Shown piece by piece: positions 44,038-51,897 of a DNA stretch of 64,000 nucleotides. The stretch lies in assembly GCF_014204755.1 (NCBI RefSeq), contig NZ_JACHLZ010000001.1:1922001-1986000 (forward strand). The letters are read 5' to 3'. The notes under the pieces were generated by a model. The model was not told the origin of the DNA, did no database searches, and worked only from the letters and a program-made list of their open reading frames with translations. How positions within the stretch are numbered: position 1 is the first letter of the stretch; each line of letters opens with the position of its first letter. The stretch comes from Brachybacterium aquaticum (lineage in GTDB: Bacteria > Actinomycetota > Actinomycetes > Actinomycetales > Dermabacteraceae). The translations under genes were made by a program, and so were the position numbers.

Positions 44038-44252
44038 TGAGCTCCGCTGACCACACCCCCGCGCAGGACACCGACCTCGAGCTGTTCATCGCCCGTGCCA
44101 GCAAGGTCTGGGACGAGGCCGTGATCTTGGACTGGCTCGAGGGGCGCAACGCCTTCCTCGGCGGGACCACGCCGCTGGATATGATCCGTCGCGGACGGAC
44201 TGCCGCGGTGCTCGCCGCGATCACCGGCGACGAGGCTGGCGTTTACAGCTGA
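44038..44252 (+). CDS. small protein resembling an MbcA/ParS-type toxin-binding domain
   Basis: 71 residues from ATG 44038. The core IARASKVWDEAVILDWLEGR then NAFLGGTTPLDMIRRGRTAAVLAAI has the WL-x-N-x-LGG-x-(T/R)P-x-(D/E)-x(I/L)-x-x-G pattern of Xre/MbcA/ParS toxin-binding domains. No RES-domain toxin is next to it. A diverged second copy, broken by a frameshift and IS256, lies at 45736. Confidence 0.6.
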
Positions 44253-44321
44253 GGGGGCTTGTATGACCTCGCGGAGGATCGCTAGCGCGTCTCGCAGGGC
44301 CATCATGAAGGAGGTGGCTTC

Positions 44322-44948
44322 GTGATGCGCCGCCGCCTCACCGATGCCGAGCGTGAGGAGCTCGCCCGTATCGGCCACGACCGGTACATGGCGGGCGAGA
44401 CCTGGGCCGAGATCGCACGCGATCATGACCTACACCCCGAGACCGTCCGCCGGATCGGCGCCCAGCTGCGTCCGGTCGCGTATCGCCGGTGGGGGCAAAA
44501 GCCTGTCGCCGACCCCGGGGAGGTCGCCGAGCGGCGGCTACGAGGCGAGAGCATCCAGAAGATCGCCGAGGCGCTCAGTTGCTCCCGCACCGCCGTGCGC
44601 ACCGCGATCGAGAGCACCAGCGGCGTCCCGAGCACGAGGTACCCGAGACTCTCAGCGCGCAGGATGCCGACGGACGCGGAGCTGCTCGAGCTGCGACAGC
44701 TCTACGAGGCGTGCCCCGAGGCTGAGCGGAACCGGCCTGGGCACCGGGACACCGGGGGAGAGGCGGGTACGGTGCTCGCGACGGCCTGCCTCGCACTCGT
44801 GGAGGACGGCGTGCCGATGCAGACACTGTCGACTGCGCTCGGGCGTGGACCGACGTGGGTGCACTGGCTGCTCGGCCGACACGGGGTCAGCACCGATACC
44901 AGAGCGGGCCGGAGCACGCGACATCGGACGAGGCAGATCTGGGGCTGA
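44322..44948 (+). CDS. helix-turn-helix protein of unknown function
   Basis: 208 residues. AAGGAGGT stands 6 bases before GTG 44322 (an ATG is the next codon). Two HTH-like units are seen: WAEIARDHDLHPETVRRIGA and IQKIAEALSCSRTAVRTAIE; a third, LSTALGRGPTWVHWLLGRHG, is near the C-terminus. The multi-HTH layout is like tandem DNA-binding modules in mobile elements. It follows the antitoxin-like gene by 69 bp on the same strand. Confidence 0.65.
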   Translation: MMRRRLTDAEREELARIGHDRYMAGETWAEIARDHDLHPETVRRIGAQLRPVAYRRWGQKPVADPGEVAERRLRGESIQKIAEALSCSRTAVRTAIESTSGVPSTRYPRLSARRMPTDAELLELRQLYEACPEAERNRPGHRDTGGEAGTVLATACLALVEDGVPMQTLSTALGRGPTWVHWLLGRHGVSTDTRAGRSTRHRTRQIWG

Positions 44949-45029
44949 CCTGCTGGGGAACTCTCAAGATGCGCCCCGGTAAGAGAAGAATCTGTTTCTC
45001 CGCGAAGAAATGCCGGATCAGAATCAGGA

Positions 45030-45542
45030 TCAGGATTTCGTGTCGCTGTTGTTGGTAATCAATGCGGCGGTCGTTGCGATAGCGATCGCGCCGATGGCCG
45101 CGCCTGCCACGGCAACGGTCTTAACAGCCGCGAGTGCAAAGGACTGATGATTCTCGTTCATCTTTGCCTCTAGCTCGATCGCCTCCTTGACGAGACCGAG
45201 CAAAAGGATGCGATCCTCGAGTTCCAGAGGTCCGCTATCTAGTTCGCGTTCAATCATGGCGCGATACTCTGCGAATGCGGCATGAACCTTCTTCTGCGAT
45301 TTCCAGTTGGCACTCAGGACAGTGTTGGTGCCGCTCTGCACTCGGTCGAGGGATCCCTTCACAAGACTCTCGAAGTCGGGTAGGGCGGCGACGGCGGCAG
45401 CGACGGCTTCCTTGCTCATCGTTGGAATTTCCTGCAGGAACTGAGGGAGTTTTTCGACCGGCAGGTCCTTGATCGACTCAAGTCCTAGCTTTTCCTCGAG
45501 CTCCTTCTGCTCGTCGAACGCTGGATCTGTGGAATCGTTCAC
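45030..45542 (-). CDS. hypothetical protein with C-terminal hydrophobic segment
   Basis: 170 residues from GTG 45540-45542, with AGGGGG ~6 bases upstream. It is helical and charged (MNDSTDPAFDEQKELEEKLG) with a possible membrane segment at ~143-163 (VAVAGAAIGAIAIATTAALI). Its lower GC and different codon use compared with neighbours suggest recent acquisition. No family recognised. Confidence 0.65.
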   Translation of the reverse strand: MNDSTDPAFDEQKELEEKLGLESIKDLPVEKLPQFLQEIPTMSKEAVAAAVAALPDFESLVKGSLDRVQSGTNTVLSANWKSQKKVHAAFAEYRAMIERELDSGPLELEDRILLLGLVKEAIELEAKMNENHQSFALAAVKTVAVAGAAIGAIAIATTAALITNNSDTKS

Positions 45543-45735
45543 GTCTTGCCCCCTCGATGTCAGCTCCGCTGAGATCAGGAGATCTCCGCTGGATCTCGAT
45601 CCTACGCGGGCGTTGTGACGAACGGAGGTCCGTTAGTCGGGTCGTGAGTGAAGCGTGGGACCGTCGACGTAGCCCGCATACGTCCGTCGGTCTTCGTAGG
45701 TTCTTGCTGAGTGGCTATACAGGGATGCTGGTTCC

Positions 45736-45900
45736 ATGGTCGGCAAGGTCCATACCCCCGCACAGGACGGCGACATCGAGCTGGCCATCGCCCGCGCCAG
45801 CAGGGTCTGGGACGAGGCCGTGATCCCGGACTGGCTGGACGGCAGCAATGCCCACCTCGGCGGGCGAGCCCGCGCGAGGTCATCCAGCGCGGCCGCAGTT
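45736..45900 (+). pseudogene. second antitoxin-like copy, frameshifted and cut by IS256
   Basis: It starts MVGKVHTPAQDGDIELAIAR and continues to WLDGSNAHLGG, closely like the 44038 gene. Then a shift moves the homologous continuation (ASPREVIQRGRS) into another frame, and the IS256 end follows at once. TATACA lies ~25 bp upstream as a -10. Confidence 0.7.
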
Positions 45901-45901
45901 G

Positions 45902-47306
45902 AGTCCCGCATAGTGGTGTAGCGCGGTGGCCGCAGTGATCGTCTCGGACGTGGGCGCGGCCACCGTGTGATCCTTCGAGTGAACCTCTCACAGCACTCTC
46001 GAACGGAGTCATCACGATGACCGCTCCCCATATTGTCGACCCTTCCGGCCTGCTTGGTGAAGCCCTGGCCGAGGCGTCCCCGGATCTGATGCGCAGCCTG
46101 CTCCAGGACGTGATCAATACCCTGCTCTCCGCGGACGCAGACGCTGTCGCCGGCGCGGAGTACGGTCGGCCCAGCGCTGGTCGTTCTGCGCAGCGCAACG
46201 GCTACCGCCACCGCGACCTCGACACCCGCGTCGGCACCATCGACGTCGCAGTCGCCAAGCTCCGCTCTGGCACCTACTTCCCCGACTGGCTGCTCGAGCG
46301 GCGCAAGCGCGCCGAGTCCGCGCTGATCACGGTCGTTGCAGACTGCTATCTCGCCGGCGTCTCCACCCGCCGCATGGACAAGCTCGTGAAGACTCTCGGC
46401 AGCAACTCGCTCTCGAAGTCGCAAGTCAGCCGGATGGCCGCATCGTTGGACGAGCACGTCGAGCAGTTCCGCCACCGGCCCTTGGGCGAGGCCGGGCCAT
46501 TCACGTTCGTCTCCGCTGACGCGCTGACGATGAAGGTCCGCGAGGGCGGGCGCGTGATCAACGCCGTCGTCCTGCTCGCGACCGGCGTCAACGCAGACGG
46601 GCACCGCGAAGTCCTCGGCATGCGTGTTGCCACCTCCGAGACCGGAGCGGCCTGGAACAGCTTCTTCGCTGACCTCGTCGCTCGCGGCCTCGCCGGAGTC
46701 CGTCTGGTCACCAGCGACGCCCACGCCGGCCTAGTCGAGGCGATCGCTGCGCACCTGCCTGGCGCGGCCTGGCAGCGGTGCCGCACCCACTACGCCGCGA
46801 ACCTCATGGCAGTGACGCCGAAGAGCATGTGGCCGGCGGTGAAGGCGATGCTGCACAGCGTCTATGACCAGCCCGACGCAGCAGCCGTGAACGCTCAGTT
46901 CGAGCGGTTGCTGGACTACGTCAGCGAGAAGCTCCCGGCGGTGGCCGAGCACCTCGACGCGGCCCGCGCAGACCTGCTCGCGTTCACGGGGTTTCCCAAG
47001 GACGTGTGGGTGCAGATCTGGTCGAACAATCCCACCGAGCGGCTGAACAAGGAGATCCGTCGCCGCACGGACTCCGTCGGCATCTTCCCCACCCGCGAAG
47101 CGATCGTCCGTCTCGTCGGCGCGGTCCTGGCCGAACAGACCGACGAGTGGGCCGAAGGGCGCCGCTACCTCGGCCTCGACGTCCTTGCCCGCTGCCGCCT
47201 CAACCTCGTCCCCGACACCAGCACCGAGGAGGTCATCACCAGCTCCCTGCCCGCCCTGACCGCCTGACCTCTCAGCGAAGGATCGCTACACCACTTCCAG
47301 GGACTT
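45902..47306 (+). mobile_element. IS256-family element
   Basis: The outer ends match over ~22 bp as inverted repeats (AGTCCC, then four differing bases, then AGTGGTGTAGCG; right copy AAGTCCCTGGAAGTGGTGTA and on). No clear 8-bp duplication is visible. It separates the broken antitoxin-like gene from the copper-binding protein gene and supplies that gene's final codons. Confidence 0.82.
46017..47267 (+). CDS. IS256-family transposase
   Basis: 416 residues, ATG 46017. Mutator-type signatures: RNGYRHRDLDTRVGTIDVAV, KRAESALITVVADCYLAGVSTRRM (read as adjoining blocks), a DDE domain with FVSADALTMKVREGG (Asp), VRLVTSDAHAGLVEAI (Asp) and SNNPTERLNKEIRRRTDSVGIF (Glu). Intact and of normal length. Confidence 0.95.
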   Translation: MTAPHIVDPSGLLGEALAEASPDLMRSLLQDVINTLLSADADAVAGAEYGRPSAGRSAQRNGYRHRDLDTRVGTIDVAVAKLRSGTYFPDWLLERRKRAESALITVVADCYLAGVSTRRMDKLVKTLGSNSLSKSQVSRMAASLDEHVEQFRHRPLGEAGPFTFVSADALTMKVREGGRVINAVVLLATGVNADGHREVLGMRVATSETGAAWNSFFADLVARGLAGVRLVTSDAHAGLVEAIAAHLPGAAWQRCRTHYAANLMAVTPKSMWPAVKAMLHSVYDQPDAAAVNAQFERLLDYVSEKLPAVAEHLDAARADLLAFTGFPKDVWVQIWSNNPTERLNKEIRRRTDSVGIFPTREAIVRLVGAVLAEQTDEWAEGRRYLGLDVLARCRLNLVPDTSTEEVITSSLPALTA

Positions 47307-47688
47307 GACCCTGCTCGCACCGGTGGCACGCCTCGGCGCAGACCTTGCAATGCTCATGCATATCGGCGTGCTGCGCGCACTCGTCGCCACACGCCCTGCA
47401 GGCAACCATGCAGGACTGCAGCTGGGCGCGAAGGACTTCAGTATTGCTGCCGGTCTGGCGGGAAAGGACATTGCCAGTGGCTGCGCAGATGTCCGCGCAA
47501 TCGAGGTTCTTGCGGATGCACGCCGTCAGGTCGGCGACCATCTCTTCAGACAGGCAGGCGTCAGCGCAGGCAGTGCAAACCTGAGCGCACTCGAAGCACA
47601 CCGCGATACACGCGGCGAGCTTCTCCTGATCCACGGACCCAGAGCCGATCGGATGAGTCTCCAGCATGGCCTTCACGGTGTGCGTCAT
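47272..47688 (-). CDS. four-helix-bundle copper-binding protein (Csp type), C-terminus replaced by IS256
   Basis: 138 residues from ATG 47686-47688. Csp proteins line a four-helix bundle with Cys that bind many Cu(I) ions in the cytosol. Cys pairs recur: CIAVCFECAQVCTACADAC, CIRKNLDCADIC, CMVACRACGDEC, CKVCAEACHRC. After HRCEQ the chain changes to GQVPGSGVAILR, encoded by the IS256 end, where the paralogue at 49372 continues ACAELLASIS. The loss is small and the copper-binding core is complete. The GGGTATACCC word upstream may be a regulator site. Confidence 0.88.
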   Translation of the reverse strand: MTHTVKAMLETHPIGSGSVDQEKLAACIAVCFECAQVCTACADACLSEEMVADLTACIRKNLDCADICAATGNVLSRQTGSNTEVLRAQLQSCMVACRACGDECAQHADMHEHCKVCAEACHRCEQGQVPGSGVAILR

Positions 47689-48464
47689 AGCGCGCTCCTG
47701 CCATCGGTGCGACCTCGAGGAGAACCATGTCGACCCTCCACATCTGTGACGGTAGACACGCGGCCCCGTCGGCGAAAAGGGGAACGGCCATGAAGATCGC
47801 AATAGGGTCCAAAAGAGGATTTTTGCGACACATCTGTCGCACTGGGTATACCCCAACGAAGCAACTGCCATGAGCCGAATCATGGCATGCGGTCGACCCT
47901 CGACGCACTCGCCCTTACCCGCCGCGGCCGCCGGCCGCCGGCCGCCGGAGCATGATCTGAAACACCGCCGTGGCGCTCGCGATTCTCATCGCGCTGCTTT
48001 TTCGCGTGCTCTTCGATGTCTGGACCTAGTCGGCCTGGTCCTCGCCGCGGAAGTCGCCGAAGTCGCCGAGTGCAGCGCGCCGCTCCCGACAGGGGTGAGC
48101 GCCAGCACGAGACGCCCGTGCCGGTGATCTCCGCAGTCCGCCAGGAGGAAAGCTGCGCCTCGGCGCGCTGACGTGGGGATCGCCGACCCGTGAGCCGTCG
48201 TGCTCCACTTAAGCCACAGTCTGCCCAACGAAGGTAAAGGCGAGCCCTACCCCCCGGGGGTATGCACGGTTATGGAGTCAAGGATCGGCTAAATCCTTCG
48301 GTGGACCCTCCCATCGTTGTTCTGTGGGGCTGATCAGGGCCGTACGTTGATGTCGCCGCCCACGACATGAGCCGTCGCCTCGTTGCTCGCTCCGCTGTCG
48401 CTGTGGCACTGACGAAGTCATCGACTCCCGCCCGACTCGAGTGGGAAATTTACGGAGTAGAACC
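47689..48464. promoter_or_regulatory. 776-bp divergent region with metal-regulator-like sites
   Basis: It contains the dyad GCGACA-CATC-TGTCGC (47825-47840) next to the palindrome GGGTATACCC (47844-47853), upstream of the Csp gene, and a CsoR-like operator at 48248-48262. A 19-codon hydrophobic frame (GTG ~47968) is too short to call. A GC-rich triple GCCGGCC repeat lies at ~47930. Confidence 0.5.
48248..48262. promoter_or_regulatory. CsoR-like operator upstream of the NlpC/P60 gene
   Basis: TACCCCCCGGGGGTA is a perfect dyad of the G-tract type bound by Cu(I)-sensing CsoR repressors (TACCCC...GGGGTA). It lies ~200 bp before the NlpC/P60 start. Confidence 0.6.
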
Positions 48465-49295
48465 ATGTCCCAGAACAACACCCACCGCGCCGTCGGCCGA
48501 GCAGTCACGCCTGTCGGGACCGCCGGCCGCGCACTGCGGGGCACCGGTGGTGCCGCTGTGCTCGGCACGGTCGTCCTCGGATCCGCACTGCTCGCGGGCC
48601 CCGCGCAGGCCGCCCCCGCCGGCTCGCCCGCCGCACCTGCCGTTGCTGCGCAGGCTTCAGCCCCCACGGCGCCGGCCCCGGCACATGCGACATCCGCGCT
48701 TGCGGCCGAGAAGCTGCGGTGGGGATCGCAGGGCTCGTCGGTCGAGCAGCTCCAGACGGCACTGAACGAACACGGTGCCTCGCTGTCGGTCGATGGCAAG
48801 TTCGGCCCGCTCACCCATGGGGCCGTGAAGGACTTCCAGCGCTCGCATGGCCTGAAGATCGACGGCATCGTGGGCCCCGAGACGCGCGGCGCACTGAACG
48901 GCGGCGCATCGACCTCGGGCGGTGGAACCTCTGCTCCCGCCCCCTCGAACTCCGCGACGAACTCGCAGCAGGCGATCGTCGACGCCGCGCGCAGCCAGAT
49001 CGGTGCCTCCTACTCGTGGGGGACCTCCAAGCCGGGCGTCAGCTTCGACTGCTCGGGCCTGAGCTTGTACGCGTACAAGCAGGCCGGTATCGACCTGCCC
49101 CGTACCTCGTCGCAGCAGGTTGCGGCTGGAACCACGATCTCGAAGTCCGAGGCCCAGCCCGGCGACCTCGTGGTGTGGCCCGGCCACCTCGGGATCTACG
49201 CCGGTGGCGACACGGTCATCGACGCGGGGCGCACCCCGGGCGCCGTCACCGAGCGGACCATCTGGGGTTCGCCGACCTTCGTCACCTTCCGCTGA
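48465..49295 (+). CDS. secreted NlpC/P60 peptidoglycan endopeptidase with peptidoglycan-binding domain
   Basis: 276 residues from ATG 48465 (MSQNNTHRAVGRAV). The signal peptide has core VLGTVVLGSALLAGPAQAAP (cut after AQA). A PG-binding type 1 domain follows at ~82-145 (LRWGSQGSSVEQLQTALNEH; FQRSHGLKIDGIVGPETRG). After a Ser/Pro linker comes NlpC/P60, ~165-276: catalytic Cys in VSFDCSGLS, His in GHLGIYAGG. It cleaves stem peptides in the wall. Its place between two Csp genes and under a CsoR-like site is unusual and hints at copper-linked wall remodelling, which is inference. Confidence 0.93.
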   Translation: MSQNNTHRAVGRAVTPVGTAGRALRGTGGAAVLGTVVLGSALLAGPAQAAPAGSPAAPAVAAQASAPTAPAPAHATSALAAEKLRWGSQGSSVEQLQTALNEHGASLSVDGKFGPLTHGAVKDFQRSHGLKIDGIVGPETRGALNGGASTSGGGTSAPAPSNSATNSQQAIVDAARSQIGASYSWGTSKPGVSFDCSGLSLYAYKQAGIDLPRTSSQQVAAGTTISKSEAQPGDLVVWPGHLGIYAGGDTVIDAGRTPGAVTERTIWGSPTFVTFR

Positions 49296-49319
49296 CCGCA
49301 GGTCGCAACGCCCGCGCAG

Positions 49320-49352
49320 AGGGAGCCCCGACCAACGGTTGGGGCTCCCTTT
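49320..49352. terminator. hairpin terminator after the NlpC/P60 gene
   Basis: AGGGAGCCCC (49320-49329) pairs with GGGGCTCCCT (49341-49350) around an 11-nt loop, followed by TT. It also serves the convergent Csp gene. Confidence 0.85.
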
Positions 49353-49371
49353 GCGTGCAGAGGCAGCGGTA

Positions 49372-49782
49372 TCAGCTGATCGAGGCCAACAGCTCGGCAC
49401 AGGCCTGCTCGCAGCGGCGACAGGCGTCCGCGCAGACCTTGCAGTGCTTGTGCATTTCAGCGTGCTTCTCGCACTCCTCGGCGCAGGACCGGCACGCCGC
49501 CTGACACGCCTCGAGTAGAGCACGGTTGAGGGCGATGTTCTCGCCCGTCTGACGGGACAGGACGCGTCCGGTGGCTTCGCAGACGTCGGCGCAGTCCTGG
49601 TTCCGGCGGATGCACTGGGTCAACTCCGCCACCATGTCCTCGGCCAAGCAGGCGTCCGCGCAGGCTGTGCAGGTCTGGGCGCACTCGAAGCAGGCCTCGA
49701 TGCATTCGGCGAGCTTCTGCTGGTCGATGGTGCCGAGGTCCTTCGGGTAGGTCTGAAGCATTGATGCGACGTGATGGGTCAT
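49372..49782 (-). CDS. four-helix-bundle copper-binding protein (Csp type)
   Basis: 136 residues, ATG 49780-49782 (MTHHVASMLQTYPKDLGTID). Full-length paralogue of the 47272 gene. The Cys-rich helices are CIEACFECAQTCTACADAC, CIRRNQDCADVC, CQAACRSCAEEC and CKVCADACRRCEQAC. There is no signal peptide, so it is a cytosolic Cu(I) store. GAAGGAGCAG is upstream on its strand. It is divergent from the ydhK operon. Confidence 0.92.
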   Translation of the reverse strand: MTHHVASMLQTYPKDLGTIDQQKLAECIEACFECAQTCTACADACLAEDMVAELTQCIRRNQDCADVCEATGRVLSRQTGENIALNRALLEACQAACRSCAEECEKHAEMHKHCKVCADACRRCEQACAELLASIS

Positions 49783-49939
49783 GGTCCTGCTCCTTCTCGT
49801 TCCGAACGGCCCGGCGGATGCCGGCCCGTCCTGACGACGCTAGCCATCGCCCCCCGAAGGACGGAAGCGGATAGACCACTCGTTTGGAGGCAATGCGGAA
49901 TGACTGGCCAACGTTGTGCTCAAGAAGTCAAGATCTGAC

Positions 49940-49971
49940 CTTGAGGAGACCTTGATCTAGGGGTCATAGGA
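49940..49971 (+). promoter_or_regulatory. possible MerR-type promoter of the ydhK operon
   Basis: -35 TTGAGG (49940-49945) and -10 TAGGAT (49966-49971) are separated by a long 20-bp spacer. The spacer carries the dyad GACCTTGATCTAGGGGTC, the geometry of CueR/MerR-controlled promoters. Start 50004 follows with TAGGAG. The regulator is not identified. Confidence 0.4.
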
Positions 49972-50003
49972 TGGCGCAAAGTGTCCTCTGACTAGGAGAA
50001 ATC

Positions 50004-50588
50004 ATGCGTTCTCGTCGCTCTCTCGGCCGTCTCGCGGCCGTCGTCGTCACCGGTGCGATTGTGTTTGCCGGATGCACCGACAACGGGTCTGACGACGGTC
50101 AGACATCGGGTGGGTCCGAGGCATCGGAGGCGTCCGATGGAGGCAGCCACGGCGGCATGGAGCACCCGATGGATGGCGGCCCAGCGCCTGAGGGGATGGT
50201 GCCCGCGGAGGATCCCGAGTTCCCGGTCGGCACGGAGGTGACGCTCACGGCGGACCACATGGAGGGCATGGAGGGGGCGACGGCGACGATCTCCGGTGCC
50301 TTCGACACCACGACCTACTCGGTCAGCTTCACCCCGACCGATGGCGGTGAGCCGGTCACTGACCACAAGTGGGTCGTTCACGAGGAGCTCGAGAACCCGG
50401 GCGAGGCACCGCTGGCAGAGGGCACCGAGGTGGTCATCACCGCCGATCACATGACCGGGATGGAGGGCGCTGAGGCCACCATCGACAGTGCCACCGAGGA
50501 GACCGTGTACATGGTCGATTACGAAGCCGACGGGATGATGATGACGAACCACAAGTGGGTCGTCGAGAGCGAGATCGAGCCTGCGTGA
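50004..50588 (+). CDS. YdhK-family lipoprotein (two DUF1541 repeats)
   Basis: 194 residues. Lipoprotein signal with lipobox AIVFAGC (Cys 24). A Met/His-rich stretch GGSHGGMEHPMDGGP follows, then two tandem DUF1541 units: GTEVTLTADHMEGMEGATAT ... DHKWVVHEELE and GTEVVITADHMTGMEGAEAT ... NHKWVVESEIE. Family members are found in copper-resistance clusters. The His and Met residues suggest extracytoplasmic copper binding. Its stop overlaps the cueP start (TGATG). Confidence 0.9.
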   Translation: MRSRRSLGRLAAVVVTGAIVFAGCTDNGSDDGQTSGGSEASEASDGGSHGGMEHPMDGGPAPEGMVPAEDPEFPVGTEVTLTADHMEGMEGATATISGAFDTTTYSVSFTPTDGGEPVTDHKWVVHEELENPGEAPLAEGTEVVITADHMTGMEGAEATIDSATEETVYMVDYEADGMMMTNHKWVVESEIEPA

Positions 50589-51241
50589 TGACCTCCCCGT
50601 CGAGCCCTCGAGGTGCGCTCGCCTCCTCCGGGGGTAGGCCCCGTCGCCGCACCGGCCGGTTGCCGCGCCGATCGCTCGTGCTCGGTGCCGGCCTGTTCCC
50701 GCTCGTGGTCGCCGGCTGCGGGGCCGGCGGGTCCGAGCCCGCATCCATCACGGGTGATCAGGAGTTGCTTCAGGAACATGGCTTCGCCGACGCGGACGCG
50801 CACGAGATCATCGACCGGCTCGAGGCGCTCCCGGTGGCTGAGCGACCGCAGGATCTGATCGCCAGCGTCACCGCGACGTCTCTGCAGCTCCAAGACGATG
50901 CAGGGCGCGAGGCCGAGCTGCCCCTTCCCGAGGACCAGTTCTACTTGTCGGTGGCCCCGTTCGTCGAGACCACCCACGAGTGCGCCTTCCACAGCCTGAC
51001 CACGTGCCGCGGAGAACTGCGCAGCCGCGAGCTCACCGTGAGCGTGGTCGACAGCAGCTCGGGCGAGGTCCTTGAGGAGGGCACTCGCACCACGCATGAC
51101 AACGGGTTCCTCGGTCTCTGGCTACCGCGCGGGATCACCGCGGAGCTCACGTGCACCCTCGAGGACTACACGGGGACCGCGTCCATCTCGACCCAGGCGG
51201 AGGATGATCTGACCTGTCTGACCAGTCTCCAGCTGACGTGA
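50588..51241 (+). CDS. cueP: CueP-family extracytoplasmic metal-binding lipoprotein
   Basis: 217 residues from ATG 50588. PRRSLVLGAGLFPLVVAGC gives a lipobox (Cys 44) with a twin-Arg-like front. The CueP core is FYLSVAPFVETTHECAFHSL followed by TTCRGELRSREL; the Cys and His there are the copper ligands of Salmonella CueP. An additional Cys pair (AELTCTLEDY; DDLTCLTSL) lies near the C-terminus and could form a disulfide. It overlaps both neighbours, the centre of a coupled operon. Confidence 0.9.
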   Translation: MTSPSSPRGALASSGGRPRRRTGRLPRRSLVLGAGLFPLVVAGCGAGGSEPASITGDQELLQEHGFADADAHEIIDRLEALPVAERPQDLIASVTATSLQLQDDAGREAELPLPEDQFYLSVAPFVETTHECAFHSLTTCRGELRSRELTVSVVDSSSGEVLEEGTRTTHDNGFLGLWLPRGITAELTCTLEDYTGTASISTQAEDDLTCLTSLQLT

Positions 51242-51897
51242 GCAGGCGAAGCACCCGGTCCGCCTTCTGGCATTCGGTGGTCGGCCCAACTGAGCGGAGC
51301 GTGACACCACGCCTGAGTCGTCGGACCACGCTCCGACTGGGCGGGAGCCTGCTCGTCCTCGCGCCCCTTCTTGCGGCGTGCAGCAGTTCTTCGGACGCCG
51401 CGAGTGAGGCGAACGCCGGGTACGTCTCCGGCGATGGTGTCGTCGTCGAGATCCCCCCGGAGGGACGCGCCGATCCTCTGGAGATTCGGGGAACCACCTA
51501 CGACGGCGACGACTTCGACTCCACGGCGCTGCGCGGTGCACCCTTGCTGATCAACGTCTGGTATGCGTCGTGTCCGCCGTGCCGGGTCGAAGCACCGGCG
51601 CTGAAGGCCGTGCACTCCGAGTACAGCGCCCTGGGAGTGGAATTCGTGGGCGTGAACACGCGCGACAAGGCCGGGCCAGCCGCCGCGTTCGAGGAGACCT
51701 TCGGCATCACCTACCCCTCGATCCCCGACACCGACGGGGCGGTGATCGCGTCCATGGACGGCAGCGTCTCGCCCAACGCCGTCCCCACGACTTTGATCCT
51801 CGATGCTGAAGGACGAGTAGCCGCCCGGATCGCGGGCGCAGCCGATCAGAGCACCCTAGAGAGCCTCTTGGATGCCGTGCTAGCGGAGGCCGCCTGA
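51238..51897 (+). CDS. TlpA-like thiol-disulfide reductase lipoprotein
   Basis: 219 residues from GTG 51238, overlapping the cueP stop; a GTG 21 codons later is an alternative. SRRTTLRLGGSLLVLAPLLA then AC forms a lipobox (Cys 48). The thioredoxin-fold active site is INVWYASCPPCRVEAPALK (CPPC, ~110), with VGVNTRDKAGPAAAFEETFG and the cis-Pro loop NAVPTTLILD. It probably keeps CueP or other wall-side Cys reduced, receiving electrons from the CcdA encoded next. Confidence 0.92.
   Translation: MSRRSTRSAFWHSVVGPTERSVTPRLSRRTTLRLGGSLLVLAPLLAACSSSSDAASEANAGYVSGDGVVVEIPPEGRADPLEIRGTTYDGDDFDSTALRGAPLLINVWYASCPPCRVEAPALKAVHSEYSALGVEFVGVNTRDKAGPAAAFEETFGITYPSIPDTDGAVIASMDGSVSPNAVPTTLILDAEGRVAARIAGAADQSTLESLLDAVLAEAA

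Noticed and set aside
47968..48027. 19-codon hydrophobic frame in the copper intergenic region
   Set aside because: No ribosome-binding site and too short to separate from chance.
48263..48464. c-di-AMP (ydaO-type) riboswitch before the NlpC/P60 gene
   Set aside because: Such riboswitches often precede wall hydrolases in actinobacteria, but I could not find the conserved core sequence here.
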